From: Paramoeba atlantica
Taxonomy: Eukaryota > Discosea
Reading direction: 5' to 3'
Assembly (NCBI GenBank): GCA_977017575.1
Contig: CDRNVI010000164.1
Span: 1-64,000 of the forward strand
DNA length: 64,000 bases
Part shown: one piece after another, positions 23,244-35,464 of the stretch
Layout: each line of letters starts with the position of its first letter
Numbering within the stretch: the stretch's first letter is position 1
Notes under the pieces: generated by a model
Told to the model about the DNA's origin: nothing
What the model saw: only the letters and a program-made list of their open reading frames with translations
Databases searched by the model: none
Made by a program: the position numbers and the translations under genes

Positions 23244-26200
23244 TCATTCAAAATCTTCAAAATCTTCAAAATCATCAAAATCATCAAAATCATCATTCTC
23301 TGTTGTTGTATCATCATCATCATCATCATCATCATCACTCTTTGATGAGGAGATCTCATCGTCATCAACCAGAAGGAGGAGAGAAGATGAAGAAAGAGGA
23401 GAGTGGTTAGGATTTCTTTGGGTGGTCTTGTTCTTTTGTAAACAATGATGAGGGAATAAGTTGGTGTTGGTTTGTTGTTGTTGTTGTTGTGATTTTTTAA
23501 AGTGAAAATTTTGTTGTGGTTCATGTGGTTCAACATAAATAAAAGAAGGAGGAGGAGAATCCTTCTCCTCCTCCTCCTTTTTTTTTAAAGGATTTTGTTT
23601 CTTCTTTCTCTTTGGTTGTGATGAAGATGAAGATGGTGGTTGCTGATTGGCAATCCTCATTGAGGAGAGGTGGTGAGTTGGTAGTGGTGGTAGTAGGAGT
23701 GAGGAGGATTGTTGCTCGGAAGAATAAGAAGAAGAAGAAGAAGAAGGAATGATGTTTTGTTGTGAAGTACAAAGAGGAGGTCGAGGAGGTCGAGGAGGTC
23801 GAGGAGGTTGAGGAGGTTGAGGAGGTCGAGGAGGATATTGGAGCTGGTGTTGTCGTTGTGGCAATAATTGTCTGACTCTTTTTGTTCTTAATTTTGTTGT
23901 TGTTTTCTTCTTCTTCTGTAGTTTCTCCCTTTCAAACTCTTTTCTCTTTGTCTGGGGCAAACAAAACCAAATTGCTTTTTCGAATAATACGTTCCACCCC
24001 TCCCAATGTTCTTCTTCTTCTTTTGCACTATTATCTTTATCCCAGCAGCTGCTTCGCAAAAGGTATTGCACAAAGTTTTTCCATGTAGGAAATTCATTGT
24101 CATCTCTTCGAAAAAAACTTTCCCCACTAATGAGAGCCCACAATAAATCATAATAGAGTTCCTCTTTTGTGAAAAAAGCTTTTGTTTGTCCTCCATTTGG
24201 TCTTCTTGCGCAATATTTAGAGAAGTTTTTTGAATGATGAAAGATGTTCAAATGATCAATAAAGTATTTTACAATCTTTTGAACTTGTGTCATTTCAAAA
24301 ATTCGAAGTTGGAGTGAGGGTGAAAGGTCAGCTGGCCCAATATCAACACTCAAGAGAAGTTCTTTTTGGAACAAAGAAGCAGAAGAATCAGAAGAACCAG
24401 GAGGAAAACAAGAAGAAGAAGAAGAAGAAGACTGAGGAGAAGAAGAATGCTGAAAAGAAGAACACTGAGAAGAAGGACTGAAACAATCAGAAGTCAGAGA
24501 ACAAGAAGAATCAAAAGAAGAATCAGAAGAATCAGAAGAATTAGAAGAATAATCAGCAGAAGAACAAGAAGAAGAATGAGAAGAAAAAGAAGAATGAGAA
24601 GAAGAAGAAGAAGAACGAGAAGAAGAAGAAGAACAAGAACAAGAAGAAGAACGAGAAGAAGAAAAAGAATGAGAAGAAGAAGAAGAACGAGAAGAATCAG
24701 AAGAACAAGGATATCCTTGTGAAGAACCAAGTCGTTGAGAAGAACCAAGTCGTTGAGAAGAACAAGAAGAAGAACCAAGTTGAGAAGAACCAAGTTGTTG
24801 AGAATTACTTTTTGCAAAAGAACCTTCTTTTTCTTCTTCTAAATGCTCAACATCCAATTGTTGTTGTTGGAGATGTAACACAAAATGGGATATCAAATGT
24901 GCATCAGAAAAAAGAAGAAAAAATTCTTTCTTTTTTTGAAAAAAAGATAAGAAACGAGAAAATTGTTGAGGAAGACAAGAAGAAGTTGATGAAGAAGTCA
25001 AAAAAGACTTTTCAATCAAAGAGAGAAGAGCATCATGATGTTCTTGAGAAGGTGGTCTTTGACAAAGACCAAAAGAAGAGGTCTCTTCACAAAAAACACA
25101 AGAATACACTGTGTGATGAGAAGGAGGAGGATCCTTCTTGGAGAGGTCACCATTATCACTACACCCATCACCACACCCATCACCACACCCATCATCACCA
25201 CCATCACCTTTTTTTTTCATCTGTTGGAGCTGTTGTGATGAAAAAAAAGGTTCAAAAAACTCCTTCTTAAATCCAACAAATTCCTCCTCTCCACCAATCC
25301 AAAGTGGAAGAGAGCTACTTCCAAATCCTTTCCCACTTCTTTTCATACGAGTCAGTTGGCCTCCCAAAAATTTGTGACAGTATCCAAAACTGTTAATCAA
25401 ATCTCGGTAAAGAGCTTGTTGATCCGTGGACAAAGGTTTTGTATCTCGCCCAAAAAAAAGTCCTCCAAAATTAAATTCTTGTGTTGGGGCCCAATGAGAA
25501 AGAAAGAGAAGATCTTGCAAATGCTGAATATAAATCTTTTGCGGGATACAAAAGATTTGATCATGATTACGAATAAAGTCAATCATCTGAAGAGAAGAAG
25601 AAGAAGAAGGAGAAGGTGGTCGAAGAGAAAGTGCCTCAAAAAGACTTTGTAGTTTTAATAATTGATTTCTTTTAATAAAAGACAAACTTTCATTAAAACT
25701 CACACCAAAAATTCGAATTTCAATCCGTACCCCACCTAGACAACCATCACCATCACCACCTCCGCCCTCCCCTCCTCTCCTCCTACCATTAACAATCTTT
25801 TCAAATTTAAAGAGTAATTTCTGAAAAGATTTTTCCCGTTGGCGCAGTGCTCCAACTGTCTTTGGCATTTCACTCCACCGAATTTTCGAGAAATTGGTCA
25901 AAAAATGGAGAATTGGTGAATAAATCTTCACCATTGCCCATTTCTCACCCAACAAAAGAAATGGTTTCGTTCGAGACCCAAAGGTCAAAGTTCCAATTGG
26001 ACACTCCTCTTTGAGAATTTCTTTGAAAAAAAGAAATCCTTCAGTTGTACCACTGCTAACATCACCTTTTTCTCCTCCTTCACCTTCTCTCCCTTCTCCT
26101 CCCCCAACAAGAGGAGGAGCTTCTTCTTCTTCTTCTTGTTCCTCTTCATCATACTTATTGTCATTATCCTTCTTCTCACTTCTTCTTCTCTTCCTCACTA

Positions 26201-28575
26201 TCCTCTTCTTTGAGTCAGAGAAGAAAGAAGAAGTTTGGAATGAAGAAAAAATCCCAAAGGATCCAAAAAACCGAAATAATGGAAAAAAGTTTACAATTGG
26301 AATTGGGGGGGGAGGAGGAACAACCACTGTCGCACCAAGGTTTGGGTTTGCTGTTGAAAAAGAGGAGGAGGAAGAAGAAGAAGAAGAAAGAGAGAGAGAA
26401 GATGAGGAAGACAAGCCAGAGGAGGAGGAGGAAGTTTTTTGGGGGAAAAAAGAAGAAGAGATAAGTTTTGGAGAAAAGAGAATAATCTCTTTCATTGGAA
26501 TTGTTGTTGAAAAGTCAAAACAACAACAATGTCTCAATTCTTGAGATGATGATGAAAAAGAGATATTTTCTCTATCTTGTAAGGAACCAGGAGGTGGTGG
26601 GGGAGGGGAATTCGAGAAGGAGGAGGAGAAGGGAGAAGAATGAGAAGAATGAGAAGAAGAGTTTGAACAATGTGACTGCTGCTGCTGCTGTTGAGGCAAA
26701 CGAGAAGAACAAGAATAAGAAGAACAAGAAAAAAAAGAACGACTTAAGGCAGAGGAGGAGGAGGAGGGAGACTGTTGCTGCTGCTGCTGCTGATGTTGCT
26801 GAGCATTTGGATCCAAAGTATTCGAACGAGAAGAAATTTGTTGTTGTTGTTGTGGTCCAACAAAAATCTTTGAAGGAGAGGATGATACACTCTGATCAGA
26901 GAGAAGTGTGGTATCACAAAAAGAAAATTTTCTTAAAAAAAAAAATAAGTCAGCGAATTGTTGTGTTTTTTCACAGTGGTCTGACCACTCCTGATCAACA
27001 ATAGGAGGATCATCAGCATCATCATCACTCCAAAAAGTATGTTTTCCACCGTAACTTCCCACTCGAATATGAGAGACATCACATAACTGTAAGGCTTTCA
27101 CAATCAATGAAATCGAAAAATTTTGTGTTTTCCGGATCACACACTTTCGAGGAGAAGATTTTGGAGGAGGAGAAGATTTTTTCGAGGAAAAAGAAGAAGA
27201 GGAGACATCTTCACCATCTCCTTCTTCATCAAATCCAGGTTGAAGGTCGACTGAAAGGACTCCGTAAATATTCAAAAAGTGAACAAAAGCTGTCCGTTTT
27301 GGAAAAGATTGTTCAGTATCAGGAAACCAAAGAAAAACTGGTTGAATAGAGAGGATATTCACGAAGGGATAACGAAATAAAAGAGGATCTTCAGGGAGAG
27401 AACACGAAAAAGAATCAGGTATCAAAAGAGTTGATGGCCCTCCAACAAATAAAGGAAGCTCAGAGACAGGCAGCCAAAAGGTGTAAAAATCTAAATCTAC
27501 CAATCCATCCGCCCATATTGGCAGTTGAGGTAAATCCAGAATGGATTTACCATCACATTCACCATCACCATCACCATCACCATCACCATCACCATCACCA
27601 TCACCATCACCATCACCATCACCATTACCACCAAAAGACTGCTTTGAAGAAGGAAAGTATTCTTCTTCTTCTTTACTTTCTTCTTCTTCTTCCCCTTCCT
27701 CTTTTACTTCTTCAATTGTCCCTTCTTCTTCTTCTTTTTCTCCAAAAAAAGAAGTTACACAGTGGTAGTGGTGTGACTCTTCTTCCTCTTCTTCAGACAA
27801 AGACCGAATAGAATGATCATCACCATCACCATCACCATCACCATCGCCATCATCCATCTTTTTTGGTTCAAAAAAAATTACATCATCATTGTCACTAAAA
27901 ATTTTAAAAAAAACAATAAATTAGAAAAAAAACAAAATGAAAAAAAGAAAAGAAAAGAAAAAAACAATACTTAATAATAAAAAAAAATAAAGAAAAACAA
28001 CACTTAATAAAAAAAATAGATATTTTAGTGTGAACCTGAAAGAAGAAAAAGAGAGTTGTGGAGACGAAACATTAAGTATATGATCTCTTTCTTCTGTTTT
28101 CTCCTCGTTATAACTACTCATCATGAAGAGTAGTGATTCTTCTGTAAAGAAAAAATAAGAAAAAATTTTCTTCATTGTGTTTTTGTTCATTGAACCTTCC
28201 TCCCAACCCAAAACCCAAAGGAGAGAGAGAGAAGAGAGAGAGAGAGAGAGGGAGGTTGAAAGAAAGAAAATAAAATGAAACAGAGATGAGATACCTTTTG
28301 TTTTGAGGGATGATGGCAGTGCTGATGAAAAGGGTGGGATAAGAGATAACCTCCTCTTTTCCTCTTCTTTTGTGTCCTCTCCTCTCATCCTGAAAGATGG
28401 AAGTGGTGATGGTGATAAAACATTCTTCTTTTTCTTAAATGATGATGATTTACAAGAAGAAAAAAACTTCTTTTTATCTCCTCTAGAAAAATTAAGAAAA
28501 AAAAGGTATCATGTTGTTAGAACAAAAATATCTTAACATCATTTTTTTTTGTGACTTTAATTACTTTTTCTATAT

Positions 28576-28608
<33 letters not shown>

Positions 28609-31540
28609 AAAACTGTTGATCAGAAAAAGAAGAATGAGAAGAAGAAGAATGAGAAGAAAAAGAATAATAATCTTCATTATCATTCCTTTTCAAAGGGTTT
28701 TGGGTTCTGCTTTTTTTGTCAGTCTTCTTCTTCTTCTTAGCCACCACCACCAGAGAGGGAGACTGAGAACCATGGGATTGAGAACCAAATTGTTGGGATA
28801 AAAATTGAGATGATGATCGAGACTTAGTTGGCTGAGATGTTGGCCACTTGAAAATTTCTTTCTCCTGAAACACTTCCCTAAACCCAAAATAACATTAGAT
28901 GAAAATAGTTGAATTTAATAAAAAGAAACAAAAAAATTTTAATTTAAAAAAGAACAACAAAGAAAAAATAAAAAAGACCACATCAACACACAACACACAA
29001 CACATAATACACAATCAATCAATCAATCTATCAATCAATCAATCAAAAAAAAATTGAAAACAAACATTCCAGCAGACAATGGAGAAGGCTACCCCTTTTC
29101 TTGCAGAGAACATTGCAGCAAAGAGGATTGGTGAGAAGGGAAAGGAAAAGGGGAAGGAGGAGAAGGGGAAGGGGAAGGCTGCTGATGAGATGGAGAAGGA
29201 GAAGGAGAAGGAGAAGGAGAAGGAGAAGGAGAAGGAGAAGGAGAAAGAGAAGGAGAAGGAGAAGGAGAAGGAGAAGGGGATGATGATAGAGAAGGGGGTG
29301 ATGGAGAAGGAGAAGAAGAAGAAGGAGGAGGAGAATTAGAGATTTTTTTTCGGTGATTTATCTTCTTCTTTTTTGTTTTGAGAGATGGAGCAGGAGAAAG
29401 TTTCTTCTTCAGTTTTTCAACCCCTCCATCATCCACTAAATAAAATCAAAAAAAAAAAAGGAATTGATAAAACTATTTTTCAATAATAAAGAAAAAGAGA
29501 AAAATCAAAAAGTGAACCAGTAGAACAATAATATTGTGGTAGACCATTATCAGTCACAAAGAAGGATCCAGCTTCATCTCTATTCTCACCACAATTTTTC
29601 TGAATGTTCCTTTTTTTAGAATATCCATAAGGGGGAACCTTCCAAAATAGTATTCTTTGTTGATGATAAAAGAAGTTTTTTGAGTCTTCTGAAAGACTTT
29701 TTCTTCGACGATGACAATGATATTGAGATGGTTCAGATGATTGGCAGTGGATTTGTTGTCTTTCTTGGGGGGGGGGGGGGGGGGGAGCATCCAAATCAGC
29801 AACAACAGGATCACCAGCAAGAGCAACAGCAGCAGCAGCAGGAACAGCAACAGGAGCAATAGCAGCAGCAGCAATATTGCTGTTGCTGGAAAGACTTCTC
29901 TTTCGATGAGTGGCACCAAGAGCAGCAACAGGATCACCAACAGCAGCAGCAGTAGCAGCAATAGCAGCAGGAGCAGCAACAGGATCACCAGCAGCAACAG
30001 CAGCAGGAGCCGGAGCAGAAGCAGCAACATTGCTGTTGCCGGAAAGACTTCTCTTTCGATGAGTGGTGCCAGGAGCAGGAGCCGGAGCAGAAGCAGCAAC
30101 ATTGCTGTTGCTGGAAAGACTTCTCTTTCGATGAGTGGCACCAGGAGCAGGAGCCAGAGCAGAAGCAGCAACATTGCTGTTGCTGGAAAGACTTCTCTTT
30201 TGATGAGTGGCGCCAAGAGCAGCAACAGGAGCAGAAGCAGCAACATTGCTGTTGCCGGAAAGACCTCTCTTTCGATGAGTGGCACCAGGAGCAGCAGCAG
30301 GAGCAGAAGCAGCAACATTGCTGTTGCCAGAAAGACTTCTCTTTCGATGAGTGGTGCCAGGAGCAGCAACAGGAGCAGAAGCAGCAACATTGCTGTTGCC
30401 GGAAAGACTTCTCTTTTGATGAGTGGCGCCAGGAGCAGAAGCCGGAGCAGAAGCAGCAACATTGCTGTTGCTGGAAAGACCTTTCTTTCAATGAGTGGCA
30501 CCAGGAGCAGCAGCAGGAGCAGAAGCAGCAACATTGCTGTTGCTGGAAAGACTTCTCTTTTGATGAGTGGCACCAGGAGCAGCAACAGGAGCAGAAGCAG
30601 CAACATTGCTGTTGCCGGAAAGACCTCTCTTTCGATGAGTGGCACCAGGAGCAGCAGCAGGAGCAGAAGCAGCAACATTGCTGTTGCCAGAAAGACTTCT
30701 CTTTCGATGAGTGGTGCCAGGAGCAGCAACAGGAGCAGAAGCAGCAACATTGCTGTTGCCGGAAAGACTTCTCTTTTGATGAGTGGCGCCAGGAGCAGAA
30801 GCCGGAGCAGAAGCAGCAACATTGCTGTTGCTGGAAAGACCTTTCTTTCAATGAGTGGCACCAGGAGCAGCAGCAGGAGCAGAAGCAGCAACATTGCTGT
30901 TGCTGGAAAGACTTCTCTTTTGATGAGTGGCACCAGGAGCAGCAACAGGAGCAGAAGCAGCAACATTGCTGTTGCCGGAAAGACCTCTCTTTCGATGAGT
31001 GGCACCAGGAGCAGCAACAGGAGCAGAAGCAGCAACATTGCTGTTGCTGGAAAGACTTCTCTTTTGATGAGTGGCACCAGAAGCAGCAACAGCAGCAGCA
31101 GCAGCAGCATTATTACAAGAAACACTTTTTTTTTTGCCTAAAGAAAGGGTTATCAGAAGAAAAAAAAAGGAAAAAGGGGGTAGTTAAGAGAGGAGAGAGA
31201 AAAGAAAGGGTTTAAAGTCAGATTTAAAAAAACCAACCTTGATAGTTCAACATATTCAGAACCAAAAAAAAACTGAAATAAGAGCGCAGGGGGAGAGTGG
31301 TACAAAAAATACTAAAACGAAAGGATAAAATCGTTTCTCTAAAGAAAGAGTAAAAAAAAAAAAAAAAAGAAAATGTTCTTTTCTTTTTCGCCCAACAAAA
31401 AATAAAAAAAAATGAGTTTTTTTGTTGTGCAAGTGAAAACTCAAGAATAAAAAAAATCACAATCCCAAGGGAATACAACAATTCAGACTATTTAAAAAAA
31501 AAACTATTTGAAAATTCATACCTCTTTTATTTTGTGACAT
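23244..31540 (-). CDS. Giant 7-exon gene, 2,396-residue low-complexity protein with weak MBD-like segment
   Basis: Exons read on the minus strand: 31540-31522, 31137-29518, 29435-29093, 28877-28614, 28482-28295, 28141-28036 and 27894-23244. All introns are GT..AG, the splice phases agree throughout, and the frame stays open for 7,191 bases to a TGA stop. Residues about 10-440 are 24-residue Ala/Pro-rich repeats with a His-Arg-Lys-Arg-Ser-Leu-Ser core, a good basic phosphorylation or nuclear-targeting motif. A poly-Pro run follows (about 455). Residues about 493-546 (Pro-x-Gly-Tyr-Ser-Lys-Lys..Gly..Ala-Gly-Ser-Phe-Phe-Val..Tyr-Tyr-Cys-Ser) faintly resemble a methyl-CpG-binding domain. The last exon mixes Asp-Gly, Ser, Gln and Glu runs with conserved-looking Trp/Phe-rich islands that I do not recognise. 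It shares a 346-base upstream region with the divergent ParB-like gene. I am sure it is a gene; its function is unknown. Confidence 0.75.
27541..27626 (-). repeat. (CATCAC)n microsatellite coding (Asp-Gly)n
   Basis: Fourteen or so ATCACC hexamers within the last exon of the giant gene, read on the minus strand as alternating Asp and Gly. A second, shorter array of the same hexamer lies at about 27818-27850 near the start of that exon. Confidence 0.85.
29880..31125 (-). repeat. 72-bp coding repeat with 360-bp higher-order period
   Basis: About 17 units of 72 bases (24 codons) fill exon 2 of the giant gene. Variants of the unit recur every five units, for example at 30240, 30600 and 30960. A block at about 30420 is copied almost exactly at 30780. 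Because the unit is a multiple of three, several frames on both strands are open. Splice phase on either side selects the minus-strand frame with Ala-Pro-Gly-Ala-Thr-His-Arg-Lys-Arg-Ser-Leu-Ser, which has no start codon of its own. Confidence 0.85.
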
Positions 31541-31886
31541 AAAAAAGTTCTTTTTGAATTCAAAAAAGTTCACAGAAATTTCATTTGTAGAGTGAGCGAG
31601 TGAGTGTGACACCACATAAATCAAAAACTCTCTGAAAAAATCACTAAAACCAAAAATTAAAAAAAGATCCTTTTCACTATCAAAATGAGTTAAAATAAAT
31701 CAAACCAAAAAGGAATCATCCCTTCCAAAGCGTGTGGTGTGTGTTTTTGTGTTCTCTATTCTCTCTATTCTCTTTGCTTCCTTATTTTTCCTTCCATCCT
31801 ACATTCTTTTCATTTGGTTTCCTTTTCTTTTTTTTCATTATTTTTGATTCTTTGTAATAACATATTTTTGTTTCATTACGACAAGT
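31541..31886. promoter_or_regulatory. Divergent intergenic region between the giant gene and the ParB-like gene
   Basis: The two start codons (31540 minus, 31887 plus) face away from each other across 346 bases of AT-rich DNA, so the two genes probably share a bidirectional promoter. A GTGAGCGAGTGAGTGTG-like patch lies near 31593-31610, and pyrimidine-rich runs (TCTCTATTCTCTCTATTCTC) lie near 31750-31780 ahead of the plus-strand gene. I see no certain TATA box. Confidence 0.5.
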
Positions 31887-31933
31887 ATGATGAAACAAGC
31901 GAAGATTGATTTTCAATCGAACCATCAACAACC

Positions 31934-31964
<31 letters not shown>

Positions 31965-34900
31965 CCACAACAATCGCAACTCCAACTACAACCACAACAA
32001 CAACAACAATCGCAACTACAGAATCCACAACAGGGGGATTCTGTTTCCCTCTCTCAACAAGATGCAGCAACACCAACAATCCGAACAATGACAGAAATAA
32101 TTCAAGAACAAAATATTGAAAAAAAAGTCGAATACCTCAAAACATTTTGGACAATTCCATCAAGAGGATCTGCAACACAAAACAAAGAAACCCTTCCAAC
32201 ACATCTCCAAGAACTTGAAAATGAATCCATGATTGAGATATTAGCAAGTCAATATTATGATGATCCGGTAATTATGGTTGATTATGGTTGTTGATTGTTA
32301 TGGTTGTTGTGTGGTTGTATGTAATTGTGGTTGTTGTGGTTGTAGTTGTGGTTGTTGTTTGTTGTTTGGTTGTTGTTGTTTTTTGTTTGGGGAAGGGAAA
32401 AAAAGAGCACCAGAGGTTTGTTTGTTTGTTTTTTTGGCGAGGAAATCTTCTTTTCAGCAAAAAAAAATTCGCGAATTTTTTTGTTTTTTGTTTTGTTTTT
32501 TGTTTGTTTTTTGTTTTTTGTTTTTTGTTTTTTCTGTCAGCAGTTTGAGAAAAGAAAGAAGAAAATTTCTTCAGAAAGAATGAAATGAAGAGAATATTAT
32601 TATAACTCTTTCAGTATTTTTTTTATTTATCTTTTTTTTCTTTTCAAAAACAAACACTTAGGAAGTGAATTCACGATGCATAAGCTCTGAAAAGGAACAA
32701 AATGCATTGAGACAATCACTTTCTCAAAGCGGATGGAATTTGGGTTTGCTTGGTCTTTTTTGTTTTGCTAAAAAAACGAATTGTGATGGAAACAAAGAAA
32801 TTCGAGTGACAAATGAAAATCTTGTAATGTTTTCTGCAATTGATGGGCGACACCGTTGTCTCGTTTTGAAGGTATTTTTCTTTTTTTTTTCAATGTTCTT
32901 TCAAGAGTGCAAGAAAGGGGAGTGTTTCTTGTTGGGGGGGGGGTGTTGTTGTGATTTGGTTTTTTTTGTGTTGTGGGTTTTGGGTTTTGGGTTTGTGTTT
33001 ATGGATATATTTTTATAGGAGTGGAATTCCATACTTTCAACAACATGCTTTTTTTTTGTTTTGTTTTGTGTGTTGTGTTGTAGAAGGATAAAATAATACA
33101 ACACCAATAATGCACAACAACAACCTTTAAAAACCCCATTAATTACCCTATCCCCACCTGGTTATTGACCCCCCTTTTTTTTCTCTAAATTCTCTGATTT
33201 ATAGAATTTGAGTTTTACTCATAATGATGTTTTGGGTTCAGAAACAACACCCTTCTTTCCTCTTTCTGCTTCCTCCTCCTTATCATTTCTTACTTCTTCT
33301 TCTCTTTCTTCTTTTTCTTTTTCTCCTTCTTCTTCTTCTTCTTCTTCTTCTTCTTCTTCTTCTTCTTCTTCTTCTTCTTCTTCTTCTTCTTCTTCTTCTT
33401 CTTCTTCTTCTTCTTCATTGTACAAGAAGTTTCGAACCATTTGCCGAGGGAGATGGTGGTCTTTTACGAACTTTAATTCTGAACCACAACAAAAACTATT
33501 TTTTCTTTTTGAAGGGATTGCTTCAACAAACCGAAATGTTTTTGTTCAATGGACATTATTGGATTTTGTTCGTGCAATTCGAAAAATTCGACAAAATTTT
33601 GAAAGGGCTGATTTTGAAGAAGAAGAAGAAGAAAAGGGAGGAGGAGATAGCAGAGGAGATGATAGCAATAAGGCTGGTGAGTTGAAAGACAGTGAGGAGA
33701 AGGCTGAGGAGAAGACTGAGGAGGAGAAGAAGACTGAGGAGGAGGAGGAGGAAGGAGGGAAGAGGAGAAAAACAAAGAAAAAAAAAAAGAAAAAAAAGAA
33801 AAAAAAGAAAATGACAGAAAATTTTTTAAAAAAACTTTTGCAGTTAGAACACACCTCATCAAAACAAACACTTCTTCGGATGGCTAATACAATTTTAAAT
33901 TCTGCCGGAATGGAGTCTCAAATGATTTGATATTTAGTTCAGAGTGATTTGATTGTTGAAGAGAAAGGAGAAGGAGAAGGAGAAAGAGGAGAAGGAAAAG
34001 GAAGACGAGATTCAAAGGTTTTTTATTTTTTATTAATTTTAAAATATTTAAAGAATATCCTTATTTTTTTAATTTAAACCCCTCCCATAAAAAAGCCAAC
34101 AACCCTCTTTTTTTCTTTTTTCTTTTTCTTTTCTTTCTTTATTGCAAATATTAATTTGAAGAAAAAACTCTTCTCTTCTCTCTCTTCTCTCTCTTCTCTT
34201 TTCTTCTTTCTTCTCTTATTTCTCTCTTTTCTCTTCCCTCTTTCTCTCATTTCTCTTTTTTCTCTCTTCTCTTCTCTTTTCTTCTCCCGGCAGGGTTCTC
34301 TTCTCCCGGGTTCTCTTCTCCCTGGTTCTCCTATCTATCTCTTCTTTCCTTTTCTTTTTTTTTTTAGAAAGTAGATTTTGTTTTAAATGTACTTGAATTT
34401 TGGAGAGTTCTTCATTCGAGCACATATAAAGATATTTTTTATCGTGGCTTTTTTATGTGTGGACCTGTACAACAACAACAACACACCACCACCACCACCA
34501 CCACCACCACCACCACCACAATGTCTCCTTTTGTGGGTGTTGGTTCTCCTATCTCGTCTTCAGAGCATCCATCGTTATCATTGCCATCGCTATCATCCTC
34601 CTGTTTCTTTGCTCAAAACGATCAAAAGAGAACTGAATTTCTTCAATTTTGTGCTTCCAATCTAAAGCGTGTGAGTTCAAAATCAAGTATTGGTTTATTT
34701 CATCAGAAATTTAAAGAAATTTTTATCCCAGAAGATGCTCAAAATTTCATTTTAACTGGCCCTCTTCCGATGAACATCATTAATCGAAACTGTCGAAAAG
34801 GTTTATCTTTCATTTTTTTTCTTCTTTTTTTTTCTCTCTAATTAGAAAAGAACCACACAAAACATACAACACACAACACAACACAACACAACACAACACA

Positions 34901-35405
34901 ACACAACACAACACAACACAACACAACACAACACAACACAACTACAAAAAAAAAACCTGTGGCTGCTCTGTTGTGCTTTATTCATTTTTTAAGAAATAAT
35001 TTTATTAATTATTTTAAATAATTTTAATAGATACGAAACAACAACAACAACCTGCCAAAACTACTAATAGTATCATTGAGGGAGATGGTGGTGACAATGA
35101 GATTATTGTTATTTCTGATGATGAAGTTTTTTCATTGTCACCAGTAATAATAAGTTGTTTGAAGAGTGGTGATGATAAGGAAGAAGAAGAGAAGGAAAGG
35201 GAAAGAGAAAGTGTTTCGGATGATAGTAAAGAAGAAAAGAGAGATGATAAAGAAGAAAAAGAAACTGCTGAGGAAAAGAAAAAAGAAAGAGAGAAGAAAA
35301 AGGGAGAAAGAGAACAACATACTACTGCCACCACAACATCATTATTATCGTTTCTATACCAAAAAATAATCCACTTTTACCTTTTCAATATTTTATCACT
35401 ACAAG

Positions 35406-35464
<59 letters not shown>

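Noticed and set aside
24366-24817. Arg-rich plus-strand frame and Leu-rich minus-strand frame
   Set aside because: Shadows of the Ser-rich part of the giant minus-strand gene, which has the longer frame and consistent exon structure.
29554-31141. Long plus- and minus-strand frames over the 72-bp repeats (Leu-rich, Ser/Arg-rich, Cys/Gln-rich)
   Set aside because: A repeat unit divisible by three keeps several frames open. Splice phase from both flanking exons supports a different minus-strand frame.
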